From: an uncultured Clostridia bacterium | GTDB lineage: Bacteria > Bacillota > Clostridia > Christensenellales > Borkfalkiaceae | DNA: 64,000 nt | Reading direction: 5' to 3' | Assembly: GCA_944372575.1 (NCBI GenBank) | Contig: CALVZS010000005.1 | Span: 33,718 to 97,717, forward strand | Shown here: positions 49,410 to 58,087 of the stretch, one piece after another | Numbering within the stretch: position 1 is the stretch's first letter | Layout: each line of letters opens with the position of its first letter | The notes under the pieces: model-generated | What the model was told of the DNA's origin: nothing | What the model saw: only the letters and a program-made list of their open reading frames with translations | The model's database searches: none | Made by a program: the position numbers and the translations under genes

Positions 49410-50303
49410 TCAGCGCTCCTTACGCAGGAGATTGATGAAGGCGCGAAGGGAATACGGCGTGTTGGCATCCTTCGGCACCGCCAGCCCCACCGACCGCGAG
49501 GGCATGGCAGGCCTGACGTTGAGTTCGAAGAGTTCGCCGTCGCGCAGACGGCGCTGCGCGTATTCGCGCGGAAGACATCCGATGCCCATGCCGTCCGTCA
49601 CCAACCGCTTCATAAAGTCCCAGCTCCCCACTTCCACGGCGGGAACGAGTCTGGCGCCCAGGCTCTCGGCAAAATGGTCGACGGCGGCGCGTGCCACCGT
49701 GTTTTCCTCCAGAAGCAGCAGCGGATAGTCCTGCAGATCCCATACGGTGAGTTCCTTTCCCCTGAGATCGGAAAACGCTTCGCCCGCAAGAAATACGTCG
49801 TTAAGCAGGGCGACGGTATCCGTGATGACGATGCCGTCATCGGGCGGGATAGGCAGGTTCAGAAAGCCGACGTCGCAGCGGTCGGTCTTGAGAAACTCGA
49901 TGATGCGGGGTGAAACATCGGAGATGAGTTCGATCTTCACCTGCGGACACGCCTTGTGGTATGCGACGATCTTTTCCGCAAGGATATACTGAAAGATGGT
50001 CTCGGAAGCGCCGATGCGCAGCGTTCCCGTGGCGCTGTTCTGCAGTTCGGAGAGCTTATCCTCCACGCCGTTCAGGAGGCGCAGCGCGCGGGCGACGTCG
50101 GGGTAGATGAGCTCTCCGCCCTGTTTGGAGAGTTCCATGCCCTTGTGCAGGCGGTTGAAGAGCGGGGTGCCGAGCTGCGTCTCCAGCTGTTTGATCGCCT
50201 GCGAAACGGCGGGCTGGGAGATATAGAGTTCCTCCGCCGCCTTGGTCAGGCTGCCGCACCGCGCGACCGTATAAAATACCTTATAGAGTTCCAGATTGAC
50301 CAT
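49410..50303 (-). CDS. LysR family transcriptional regulator
   Basis: A 297-residue LTTR. The winged HTH is LYKVFYTVARCGSLTKAAEE then LYISQPAVSQAIKQLE (residues about 5-40). The effector domain follows (TGTLRIGASETIFQYILAE; DVGFLNLPIPPDDGIVI). Unlike most LTTRs it is not divergent from its neighbour: it sits in line, 30 bases behind mnmE and directly ahead of an SDR gene, which it may control. The effector is unknown. Confidence 0.93.
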   Translation of the reverse strand: MVNLELYKVFYTVARCGSLTKAAEELYISQPAVSQAIKQLETQLGTPLFNRLHKGMELSKQGGELIYPDVARALRLLNGVEDKLSELQNSATGTLRIGASETIFQYILAEKIVAYHKACPQVKIELISDVSPRIIEFLKTDRCDVGFLNLPIPPDDGIVITDTVALLNDVFLAGEAFSDLRGKELTVWDLQDYPLLLLEENTVARAAVDHFAESLGARLVPAVEVGSWDFMKRLVTDGMGIGCLPREYAQRRLRDGELFELNVRPAMPSRSVGLAVPKDANTPYSLRAFINLLRKER

Positions 50304-50333
50304 TCGTTTCCTCGCTCAAAATTTTGTGTCTCA

Positions 50334-51620
50334 TCATTTTCCGACGCAGAACCTGGAAAAAATTTCATCGATGATGCTCTCGTTCGCCGTCTCGCCCGAG
50401 ATCGCGCCCAGCGCCTCCCATGCGCGGCGGACGTCCTCCGCATACAGCTCGCCCGGCTCCGTCTTTACCGCGCGCAGCGCCTCTTTCACCGCGTCCGACG
50501 CCGCAAGCAGGGCGCGGTAATGTCGTTCGGAGAGCAGGAACGCATCGTCGTTTTCCCGCCCGAACCCCCTTTCGTAGAGCAGCGCGCGCAGATCGTCCAG
50601 CCCCTCCCCCGTGACGGAAGAGACCAGGACGTCGCAGCCGCCGCGGCGTGCGAGGTCGCTCTTTGCGCCCACCGTGATGACGGGCGTCCCGGCGGGGAAG
50701 TCGGGCGCGGGCGCCTCATCCCGGAGCCAGACGATGACGTCCGCTCCCCGGATGGCATCCTTTGCCCTGCGCACCCCCTCCTGTTCGACCTTGTCCGCGC
50801 TCTCGCGCAGCCCCGCCGTGTCCGTCAGAAGAAAGTTGACGCCGCAAATCTCGAGGACGCCCTCGTTGAGATCGCGCGTGGTACCCGGCACGTCCGACAC
50901 GATGGCGCGGTCATATCCCAAAAGCGCGTTGAGCAGGCTGCTCTTTCCCGCATTCGGCGCGCCGACGAGGGCGACGCGCACGCCGGACTTGATCTTACGT
51001 CCGGCAGAGTACTGTGCAAGCAGCGCTGAAAGGCTCTGTCCGACATGAGAAAGGCGCGTTTCGATCGCTTCGCGCGCATCGGCATCGAGATCCTCCTCGG
51101 GATAGTCGAGGTCGGCGTCCACCTGTGCAAGGCACTCGGTAAGCTGCGCCTGCAGCTGCGTGCCGAGGCGCGTGAGCTTCTCGCTGTAGAGCAGATACCC
51201 CGCCCGCACCTGCGCCTCGGAGGAGGCGGAGATCATCTCCCCCAGTCCCTCCGCCGCAGAGAGCGAGAGCTTGCCGTTGAGGTATGCCCTGCGCGTAAAT
51301 TCGCCGCGCTCCGCCATGCGTGCGCCGAGCTGAAGGGTGCGCCGCAGCACTCCGCGCGCGATCTCCGTTCCGCCGTGGCAGTGCAGTTCCACGACGTCCT
51401 CGCCCGTAAACGACCGGGGCGCGCGGAAATAGACGCACATGCCGTAGTCGCGGAATGCTCCCGCGTCGATGACGCCCGGGTACATGACGTTTGGCTGAAA
51501 CTCTCCCCGGCGGGAGAACATTTTTTTTGCGGTCTCGAGCGCGCCCTCCCCGCTCATGCGGACGACGGCGATCCCCGCCGCTCCGCTCGCCGTAGCGATT
51601 GCCGAGATCAGATCATTCAT
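50334..51620 (-). CDS. mnmE: tRNA uridine-5-carboxymethylaminomethyl modification GTPase
   Basis: A 428-residue MnmE, slightly shorter than the usual 450-460. The N-terminal formyl-THF domain begins DLISAIATASGAAGIAVVRM and has ELHCHGG. The G domain has GAPNAGKSSLLNALLGYDRA and DTAGLRESADKVEQEG. The C-terminal FCVGK is the catalytic CxGK motif. With MnmG it modifies the wobble uridine of tRNAs. The ribosome site is weak. The promoter lies about 70 bases upstream, with a small hairpin (GCAGG/CCTGC) in the leader. Confidence 0.96.
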   Translation of the reverse strand: MNDLISAIATASGAAGIAVVRMSGEGALETAKKMFSRRGEFQPNVMYPGVIDAGAFRDYGMCVYFRAPRSFTGEDVVELHCHGGTEIARGVLRRTLQLGARMAERGEFTRRAYLNGKLSLSAAEGLGEMISASSEAQVRAGYLLYSEKLTRLGTQLQAQLTECLAQVDADLDYPEEDLDADAREAIETRLSHVGQSLSALLAQYSAGRKIKSGVRVALVGAPNAGKSSLLNALLGYDRAIVSDVPGTTRDLNEGVLEICGVNFLLTDTAGLRESADKVEQEGVRRAKDAIRGADVIVWLRDEAPAPDFPAGTPVITVGAKSDLARRGGCDVLVSSVTGEGLDDLRALLYERGFGRENDDAFLLSERHYRALLAASDAVKEALRAVKTEPGELYAEDVRRAWEALGAISGETANESIIDEIFSRFCVGK

Positions 51621-51689
51621 CTTAACTTATATGTGCAGGGTGTCCTGCCCCTCTTTTTGCTTTTTTCCATAACTTTCACTGATACTGAT

Positions 51690-51717
51690 ATTATAGCACA
51701 CTTTTATAAAAATGCAA
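51690..51717 (-). promoter_or_regulatory. mnmE promoter
   Basis: Minus-strand TTGCAT (51712-51717), 16-bp spacer, TATAAT (51690-51695). Confidence 0.72.
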
Positions 51718-51733
51718 ATGTTTCTCAAAAAAT

Positions 51734-51763
51734 CACGGCAGTTTTCACAAGAAAACCACCGTG
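51734..51763 (-). terminator. Terminator of the ecf-truA operon
   Basis: Minus-strand stem CACGGTGGTTTTC / GAAAACTGCCGTG with one internal mismatch pair and loop TTGT, followed by ATTTTTT. Confidence 0.82.
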
Positions 51764-51780
51764 TCTTTCAGCTGTGTATC

Positions 51781-52695
51781 TCAAAAGTCGGGGAAAGGAT
51801 CGTCTCCGCCCGAATTGCCCGAATTTCCGGCATTGTTCGCGCCGTCCGCGGTTCCGCTGCCGGGAAAGGCGCCGCCGAAATCGGAGAAGGGTTCGTCCTG
51901 CGGCGCGGCGCCCGCGCCGCCCGTGCGGTTGCCGTCCGCATCATATCCGCCCTGTCCGTAGGGGCCGTACATTCCGCCGCTGCGGCGGGCATACTCCTCC
52001 ATCCGCCTGCGCATATACGCGTCATAGTCGACGGGCGTATTGTTGCGCACCGCAAAGATCACCAGCCCGCGCAGGGGCAGCACCGCACAGAGGAAAGTCA
52101 TGAGGAAGGGACTGCGCGCATAATACTTGCGGAAGAAGGCGTAGAACAGCGTACACAAAAAGAAGATGAGAACGAGATAGGAGATGGTGTTGACCCATGT
52201 GAGGACGGTATCCGCAACGATCATCCACCGCAGGCCGAGCGGCACCCGCTTCACCTCGAGATAGATCCCGATAAATTCACCCGATTCATTGAATTGTTCA
52301 ACGAAATAATCCGGCTGATAGAGCGCAAACTGCACCACGAGCGCGAAGACGTTGATGGCGACATAGACAAGTTCCGTAATCATCGCATACAGGCCGGCGC
52401 GTTTCATCTTCTGCCCGAACACGCGCGTCTCCCCCGCGAGTTTTCCCGCGTACCAGGTATTTGCAAGCGGCAGGAAGGCAAGCCAGGAGTGTTTCATGCC
52501 GACCTTTTTCGCCATCGCGCGCATCCCGAGCCCGCCGAGCACGAGACAGATGAGGTACAGCCCCGCCGCAACGCCGACGCTGATATAGAGAATGCGCAGG
52601 ACGATCTGCACATATTCCGCCGCCGAGGAGACAGTTGCCACCGTGAAATACTCGGTGAAGATCTGCACCACATTGATCCAGTCAAAAAATTCCAT
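51781..52695 (-). CDS. Multi-span membrane protein with Gly-rich disordered tail
   Basis: A 304-residue protein I do not recognise. It has about five hydrophobic segments between residues 30 and 225 (for example VAAGLYLICLVLGGLGMRAM; SYLVLIFFLCTLFYAFFRKY). A central extracytoplasmic loop is likely. A cytosolic tail of about 70 residues rich in Gly, Asn, Asp and Ala ends DDPFPDF. A motif KHSWLAFLPLANTWYAGKLA is reminiscent of small DUF5684-like membrane proteins. It is the last gene of the ecfA1-ecfA2-ecfT-truA transcript, ten bases after truA. Confidence 0.75.
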   Translation of the reverse strand: MEFFDWINVVQIFTEYFTVATVSSAAEYVQIVLRILYISVGVAAGLYLICLVLGGLGMRAMAKKVGMKHSWLAFLPLANTWYAGKLAGETRVFGQKMKRAGLYAMITELVYVAINVFALVVQFALYQPDYFVEQFNESGEFIGIYLEVKRVPLGLRWMIVADTVLTWVNTISYLVLIFFLCTLFYAFFRKYYARSPFLMTFLCAVLPLRGLVIFAVRNNTPVDYDAYMRRRMEEYARRSGGMYGPYGQGGYDADGNRTGGAGAAPQDEPFSDFGGAFPGSGTADGANNAGNSGNSGGDDPFPDF

Positions 52696-52704
52696 AGTTA
52701 CTCC

Positions 52705-53469
52705 TTATTCTCCGAAGAGAGGAATTCCGTAGTCGACCCGCTCGAGCATGAGCCCCTCGGCGGGCAGGGTGCGGAAGAGCATATCCCGCCGCCCCGTCTC
52801 CAGCGCCGCGCCGATGTCGGCGGCGTCCGCAATGCCGCATCCGACGGCATACAGCTCCCCCGCGAGGATGCGCACCATGTTGTAGAGAAATCCGTTTCCC
52901 GTGACGCGCAGCTCATACACGGGGATCCCGCAGACAGACACGGCGTCCGCCGTGATCGCATAGATCGTGCGCACCGTCGTCCTGGCGGAGGAGCCGGTCG
53001 CACGGAAGGCGGCAAAGTCGTGCTCTCCCACAAGCAGGCGCGCGGCGGCGCGCATGAGCTGCAGATCGGGCGCCCCCTCCAGCCGCGCGGCATAGCGCGC
53101 GAGCAGCGGATGGGGCGTACGGGAGGTGTAAAAGCGATAGCAGTACGTCTTTTCCCGGACAGCGCGCGTGCAGTCAAACCCCGCGGGCGCCGGCGCACTT
53201 CTGAGCACCTTTACGTCGGCGGGAAGGAAGCGGTTGAGCACTTCGGCAAGTTTTTGAGGCGGGACGGGCGTCTCTCCGTCCGTCTGCCCTACCTGCGCCG
53301 CCGCATGAACGCCCGCATCCGTCCTGCCGGAGAGGGTCACGCGCGTCGGCACACCGAACAGCGCCTGCGCCGCCTGCTCCAGTTCGCCCTGCACGGTGCG
53401 CGCATTTTTCTGCCGCTGCGATCCGGCGAAGTGCGTGCCGTCATAGGAAATTTCCAGACAGTAACGCAT
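52705..53469 (-). CDS. truA: tRNA pseudouridine(38-40) synthase
   Basis: A 254-residue TruA. It starts MRYCLEISYDGTHFAGSQRQ. The catalytic Asp is in LSGRTDAGVHAAAQVGQTDG. VREKTYCYRFYTSR and FLYNMVRILAGELYAVG are the other conserved blocks. It isomerises uridines in the anticodon arm. In Firmicutes it commonly follows the ECF transporter core genes, as here. Confidence 0.96.
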   Translation of the reverse strand: MRYCLEISYDGTHFAGSQRQKNARTVQGELEQAAQALFGVPTRVTLSGRTDAGVHAAAQVGQTDGETPVPPQKLAEVLNRFLPADVKVLRSAPAPAGFDCTRAVREKTYCYRFYTSRTPHPLLARYAARLEGAPDLQLMRAAARLLVGEHDFAAFRATGSSARTTVRTIYAITADAVSVCGIPVYELRVTGNGFLYNMVRILAGELYAVGCGIADAADIGAALETGRRDMLFRTLPAEGLMLERVDYGIPLFGE

Positions 53470-53478
53470 GGGCAGGCC

Positions 53479-54291
53479 TCAATAGGATGCGGGCAGGTAG
53501 ATGCGCATGAGCACCACGCCCGCAATGAGCGCCGCCCCCAGCAAAAAGGCGACCAGGTCGCGCCAGGTAAAGCGCAGTTTTTTATACTTCGTGCGGTGAT
53601 CGCCGCCCGTATAGCAGCGCGCGTCCATCGCATCGCCCAGTTCGTCCGCGCGGCGGAGCGCCGAGAGAAGGAGCGGGACAAGAATGGGAATGGTCGCCTT
53701 GACGCGCTTGATGATGTTCCCGCTCTCAAAATCCGCCCCGCGCGCCATCTGGGCATTCTTGATGCGGGAGGTCTCGTCCATGAGAACGGGGATCATGCGC
53801 AGCGCAATGCTCATCACGAGTGCGAGCGCATGGACGGGGATGCGGATCCACTTGAGGGGGGTGAGCAGGCTCTCCACCCCGTCCGTGAGCGACACGGGCG
53901 TCGTGGTGTAGGTGAGCATGGAGGAACAGACGACGAGCAGCACCAGCCGCAGCGCGAGGAATACGGAGAAGATGATCCCCTCGAAGGAGACGCAGAAGAT
54001 CCCCCACTCCCAGTACACCGTGTCCCCCTTGTAAAAGAGCAGGTTGAGCGCCGTGGTGAACAGCACCAGAAAGGTGACGCCGCGCACGGCGCGCAGCACT
54101 TTGCCGATGGGGATGCGCGCAAAAAAGACGATGAGCAACAGCACAAGCGCACACGCCGCAAGTTCGTAGAAGTTGGTCGCCAGAAAGATCGCAACGATGT
54201 ACGCGATGAGAAAGACGATCTTCAGCCGGGGATCGAGGCGGTGGACAAAGGAATTGACGGGATAGAACTGACCGAATGAGACGTCCTTCAT
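53479..54291 (-). CDS. ecfT: ECF transporter transmembrane subunit EcfT
   Basis: A 270-residue CbiQ/EcfT-type membrane protein. Conserved features are GQFYPVNSFVHRLDPRLKIV at the start, four to five membrane spans, and the cytosolic coupling helices (KNAQMARGADFESGNIIKRV with the ARG signature, and RRADELGDAMDARCYTGGDH with the second A-R motif). It links the two EcfA ATPases to substrate-specific S proteins for vitamins or cofactors. The ATG overlaps ecfA2 by four bases. No S component is encoded beside it. Confidence 0.95.
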   Translation of the reverse strand: MKDVSFGQFYPVNSFVHRLDPRLKIVFLIAYIVAIFLATNFYELAACALVLLLIVFFARIPIGKVLRAVRGVTFLVLFTTALNLLFYKGDTVYWEWGIFCVSFEGIIFSVFLALRLVLLVVCSSMLTYTTTPVSLTDGVESLLTPLKWIRIPVHALALVMSIALRMIPVLMDETSRIKNAQMARGADFESGNIIKRVKATIPILVPLLLSALRRADELGDAMDARCYTGGDHRTKYKKLRFTWRDLVAFLLGAALIAGVVLMRIYLPASY

Positions 54292-55229
54292 GCTTCGCCT
54301 CCTTCATCCCGTTCTTTTTTCGGGTGCGCCGCCGCGTAGGCGAGTACCTTTTCACAGAAGTCCGCCGCCGTGAAGTCACACTCGATGTCGATCCCCCGCT
54401 CGTGCAGGAGGGATACGAGTTTTGCCGTGAGCGGCACGTCCAGCCCCATCGCGGTCAGTTCCTGCGCGTGGCAGAACAGTTCGCGCGGGGGAAGGACGTA
54501 GCGCACCGTCCCCTCCGAAAAGACCGCCGCGCGCGTGCAGTTTTCGCTGATCTCGTCCATGTCGTGCGAGACGATGATGACCGTCCTGCACCATTCGCGG
54601 TGCAGCTTGTGCAGAAGCTGCATGATCTCCTGCTTGCCCAGAGGATCCAGCCCCGCGGCGGGCTCGTCCAAAACGAGCACCTCGGGGCGGGTAACGATGA
54701 CGCCCGCAATGGCGACGCGCCGCTTCTGTCCGCCCGAGAGCTCAAAGGGCGACTTGTCCTTCATCTCGTCATAGTCCAGCCCGACCACTTCGACCGCCGC
54801 GCGCACGGCGGCGTCGATCTGCTCCTCCGAAAGTTTTTCCGACGAGAAATTTTTCAGCCCGAACGCCACGTCCTCCCTGACCGTCTCGGCAAAGAGCTGG
54901 TATTCGGGGTACTGAAAGACCATGCCGACGCTCTTTCTGAGGGCGCGGAAATCCGTTTTTTTGTCGGCGAGGTCGAAATCCCCCACCTTCAGCACCGTCT
55001 TTACGGAGCTGTCCTTCTTCCTGTTCGGGCGGGAGCGCTTCAGGGAGGAGGGCAGGCGGATGAGCCCGTTCAGATGCTGCACGAACGTGGACTTCCCGCT
55101 GCCCGTATGCCCGATGATGCCGAAAAATTCCCCCTCCTCGATGGTGAGGGAGACGTCCCTGAGCGCCGCCGTCTCAAAGGGAGACTTGGGGTTGTAGGTA
55201 TAGAAGAGGTGCTCGGCTACGATACGCAT
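54288..55229 (-). CDS. ecfA2: Energy-coupling factor ATPase 2
   Basis: A 313-residue ABC ATPase. Walker A is GHTGSGKSTFVQHL, the Q-loop FQYPEYQLFAETVREDVAFG, the signature LSGGQKRRVAIAGV, and Walker B VLVLDEPAAGLDP. Compared with EcfA1 it is longer because of an insertion after Walker A (RLPSSLKRSRPNRKKDSSVK, about residues 57-76) and a C-terminal extension. It overlaps ecfA1 by 13 bases and ecfT by four. Confidence 0.95.
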   Translation of the reverse strand: MRIVAEHLFYTYNPKSPFETAALRDVSLTIEEGEFFGIIGHTGSGKSTFVQHLNGLIRLPSSLKRSRPNRKKDSSVKTVLKVGDFDLADKKTDFRALRKSVGMVFQYPEYQLFAETVREDVAFGLKNFSSEKLSEEQIDAAVRAAVEVVGLDYDEMKDKSPFELSGGQKRRVAIAGVIVTRPEVLVLDEPAAGLDPLGKQEIMQLLHKLHREWCRTVIIVSHDMDEISENCTRAAVFSEGTVRYVLPPRELFCHAQELTAMGLDVPLTAKLVSLLHERGIDIECDFTAADFCEKVLAYAAAHPKKERDEGGEA

Positions 55230-56041
55230 TGGGCGATCTCCTTTGCGAGCACTTCGGCATCCAGCGTATCCGCAACGTTCATCCCGCCCGCGCGCAGCCT
55301 TTCACAGATGACGCCGATGCGCGGCAGCGCGAGATTGTAGGTGAGCAGCTCCTCCTTGCGGGCAAAGACGGCGCGCGGCGTCCCCTCCATGACCAGCTCG
55401 CCGCGGTTCATCACGACGGCGCGATCGGCAAGCAGCGCCTCCTCCAGAAAGTGCGTGATGAGCAGGACGGTGATCCCCTCCTCCTGATTGAGGCGGGTGA
55501 CGACGTCCACGATCTCCCGCCTGCCGCGGGGATCGAGCATGGCGGTGGATTCGTCCAAAATGATGATCTTCGGCTTGAGTGCAAGCACGCCCGCGATCGC
55601 GACGCGCTGTTTCTGCCCGCCCGAGAGGCGTGCGACGGTGGAGGTACGATATTCCTCCATGCCCACCGCCTTCAGCGCAAAATCAATGCGCCTGCCGATC
55701 TCCTCGCGCGCGAGTCCCACGTTCTCTGCCCCGAACGCCACGTCGTCCTCCACGATGGTCGCCACCGTCTGGTTGTCGGGGTTCTGGAATACGACGCCCA
55801 CATTGCGGCGGACGTCATAGAGGTTTTTGTCCCCGAGCAACGTTCCGAGTACGCGGATCTGCCCCTCGTCCGGCGTCAGAAGCCCGTTGGCGAGGCGGGC
55901 GAGCGTGCTCTTGCCGCTGCCGTTGTGTCCAAGCACGGCGACAAACTCCCCCTCTTCCACGCTGAAATTCAGATGTCGGACGGCGAACGGCCCCTCCTCC
56001 TCATACCGGAAGGAGACGTCCGCAAATTCAATGGCCTTCAT
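55217..56041 (-). CDS. ecfA1: Energy-coupling factor ATPase 1
   Basis: A 274-residue ABC ATPase. It starts MKAIEFADVSFRYEEEGPFA. Walker A is GHNGSGKSTLARLANGLL, the Q-loop FQNPDNQTVATIVEDDVAFG, the signature LSGGQKQRVAIAGV, and Walker B IIILDESTAMLDPRGRREI. ATG at 56041 follows GGGAG; the longer frame has no site. It forms the heterodimeric engine with EcfA2 for vitamin uptake. It is the first gene of the operon and is preceded by a consensus promoter. Confidence 0.95.
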   Translation of the reverse strand: MKAIEFADVSFRYEEEGPFAVRHLNFSVEEGEFVAVLGHNGSGKSTLARLANGLLTPDEGQIRVLGTLLGDKNLYDVRRNVGVVFQNPDNQTVATIVEDDVAFGAENVGLAREEIGRRIDFALKAVGMEEYRTSTVARLSGGQKQRVAIAGVLALKPKIIILDESTAMLDPRGRREIVDVVTRLNQEEGITVLLITHFLEEALLADRAVVMNRGELVMEGTPRAVFARKEELLTYNLALPRIGVICERLRAGGMNVADTLDAEVLAKEIAQCVS

Positions 56042-56101
56042 ATTGCTCCCGATCAATCCATACGCTGCCGCCCGCGGCGGCACTCACAAATATTCCGCTA
56101 T

Positions 56102-56130
56102 ATTATACCAAATTGTCCGCCGTTTTACAA
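56102..56130 (-). promoter_or_regulatory. ecfA1 operon promoter
   Basis: Minus-strand TTGTAA (56125-56130), 17-bp spacer, TATAAT (56102-56107). Confidence 0.82.
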
Positions 56131-56200
56131 TGAAATCACCGTGATATTTTTGTAAAACTGCCTGCACAATGCCGATTTCAGTCCAATTTTACGAAAGAAC

Positions 56201-56228
56201 TTGACGGTACACGCATCCGTGCTATAAT
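56201..56228 (+). promoter_or_regulatory. LRR lipoprotein promoter
   Basis: TTGACG (56201-56206), 16-bp spacer, TATAAT (56223-56228). The leader is about 47 nt and has GGAGGG before ATG. Confidence 0.82.
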
Positions 56229-56282
56229 ATAGTCGAATATCGTTGAGGCCGATCTGACTTTCGGATGTACGGAGGGAAAACC

Positions 56283-57977
56283 ATGAAAAGACTGTTTGCT
56301 GCACTGTGCAGCGCCATGCTCGGCGCACTGCTCACGGGCGCCCTCTGTTCCTGTACGCCTGAGCCGACGCCCGATTGCCTGCTCTTTGCCTATGACAAGA
56401 TTGATAACGGTTATATCGTCACGGCGGACGACGGGGCCGCGCTGCCCGCAGAGGTCGTCATCCCGGAGGAACATGAGGGCCTGCCCGTCATCTCCATCTA
56501 CGACCAAGCATTCTCCGGCAGCGAAACGCTCGAGCGCGTCTATCTCCCCGATTCCGTGACAGCGATCGGATACCGCGCCTTTGCCGACTGTCCGAATCTG
56601 AAAGAGATCAGGCTGGGAAAGTCCGTCGAACAGATCTCCTCCTATGCCTTTTCCGGCTGCCCGTCCCTCACCGGGCTGACCGTTGCGGCGGGCAACGAGA
56701 CCTATCATGCAAGCAACGGCTGCCTGATCATAACACAGATCGGGCAAGCCGTCTTTGCGCCCTCCCTTGAAAGCCTGCCGACAGACGGACAGGTCACCGC
56801 ACTCGGTTCATACCTGTTCTATGGGGACGACTCCCTGGAGCAAGCCGTCATTCCGGACGGGATCACATCGATCGGCGCCGCCGCCTTTTCTGACTGTAAA
56901 AATTTAAGATCGGTCACCCTTCCCGCATCGGTGGAACACATCAATGAATACGCATTTTACGGTTGCAGCGCGCTGGAGAACATCTCGGTCGGAAACGGGA
57001 TCGTCTCCCTTGCCGCAAACGCTTTTGATGGTACTGACTACGCCGCCGATCCCGAAAACTGGGACAACGGCGCGCTCTATCTGGGAAATGCCCTGTATGC
57101 CGTCAATGAGGATCTGCCGCAGCAGTTTACCATGCGCCAGGGGATCTCCGTCCTCCCCTATCTCTCTGTGCCGGGGTGGACGCACCTCAACGGATCCGAC
57201 TACTTCGTCGACGTCACCCTTCCGGATACGCTCACGGAGCTCGGCGAGGGGGCATTTTCATCCTGCCCCAACCTCGTGCGCATCGACACGGGCGACGGCG
57301 TGCGGACGATTTCCGACGGCGCCTTTTCCGACTGCCCCAAACTGATCAGCGTCACCCTCGGGCATTCCGTCAGTCATATCGAGGGGAGCGCCTTCGACAA
57401 TTCCCCCGTTCTGGAGATATATGACCTGTCCGGCGGCTTTGTTACGGAAGGGATGTACCGCGATCACGCCATGGTGATCCATTACTCTGCCCTTGAACCG
57501 AGCCGCCTGACCATTCGGGACGGGCTTGTCTTCCTGCAGACGGACGACGCGCTTGTGCTTGGCGCCTATATCGGCGATGCGCAGGAGATCGCGCTCCCCG
57601 ATATGGACGTCTCCTATACGATCGGCAAACGCGCCTTTTTCCGCAACCGCACCGTCCGCTCCGAGATCGGCGAGGAGGCATTCCGGAGCTCTGCCCTGCG
57701 GAGCCTCGCCCTCCCCGCCGGCCCCTGCGTCGTTGCGGCCTACGCCTTCGCCGACACCCCGCTCAAGACCGTCAAGATCCCGGCAGCGATCACGCGCATC
57801 GAGGGCTACGCATTCAGGGGATGCGACGAACTGCAGGAAGTCCGCTTTGAAAATCCGGACGGATGGCGCTGCAACGGCAATCTTCCGTCCTTCGACCTGA
57901 GCGATCCGGCCGAAGCCGCCGAATGCGTCAAGTCCTTTGAATATGCGCGCTGGACATATCTTCCGGCTGACGCGTGA
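56283..57977 (+). CDS. BspA-type leucine-rich-repeat lipoprotein
   Basis: A 564-residue surface protein. The signal MKRLFAALCSAMLGALLTGA is followed by a lipobox-like LCSC with the cysteine at about residue 24. The rest is LRR_5 (Treponema pallidum/BspA) repeats such as RVYLPDSVTAIGYRAFADCP, KEIRLGKSVEQISSYAFSGC and KTVKIPAAITRIEGYAFRGC. At least eight units are separated by non-repeat inserts. Such proteins mediate adhesion or protein binding at the surface. It is monocistronic. ATG at 56283 follows GGAGGG. Confidence 0.9.
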   Translation: MKRLFAALCSAMLGALLTGALCSCTPEPTPDCLLFAYDKIDNGYIVTADDGAALPAEVVIPEEHEGLPVISIYDQAFSGSETLERVYLPDSVTAIGYRAFADCPNLKEIRLGKSVEQISSYAFSGCPSLTGLTVAAGNETYHASNGCLIITQIGQAVFAPSLESLPTDGQVTALGSYLFYGDDSLEQAVIPDGITSIGAAAFSDCKNLRSVTLPASVEHINEYAFYGCSALENISVGNGIVSLAANAFDGTDYAADPENWDNGALYLGNALYAVNEDLPQQFTMRQGISVLPYLSVPGWTHLNGSDYFVDVTLPDTLTELGEGAFSSCPNLVRIDTGDGVRTISDGAFSDCPKLISVTLGHSVSHIEGSAFDNSPVLEIYDLSGGFVTEGMYRDHAMVIHYSALEPSRLTIRDGLVFLQTDDALVLGAYIGDAQEIALPDMDVSYTIGKRAFFRNRTVRSEIGEEAFRSSALRSLALPAGPCVVAAYAFADTPLKTVKIPAAITRIEGYAFRGCDELQEVRFENPDGWRCNGNLPSFDLSDPAEAAECVKSFEYARWTYLPADA

Positions 57978-58006
57978 GCATTTTGCGGCGCGGCTGCGCC
58001 CGGGAA

Positions 58007-58024
58007 GGGAAAATTTCTTTTCCC
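58007..58024 (+). terminator. Weak terminator after the LRR gene
   Basis: Stem GGGAAAA-TTTC-TTTTCCC, followed after nine bases by a T-run. It lies 30 bases beyond the stop. Confidence 0.5.
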
Positions 58025-58052
58025 AAACGGCGAATTTTTTCACGTTCGGGGG

Positions 58053-58081
58053 TTGACTTGTCCGCATAAAACATTTATAAT
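58053..58081 (+). promoter_or_regulatory. Promoter of the intergenic structured RNA
   Basis: TTGACT (58053-58058), 17-bp spacer, TATAAT (58076-58081). No plausible coding region follows for more than 550 bases. Confidence 0.85.
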
Positions 58082-58087
58082 AAAAGT

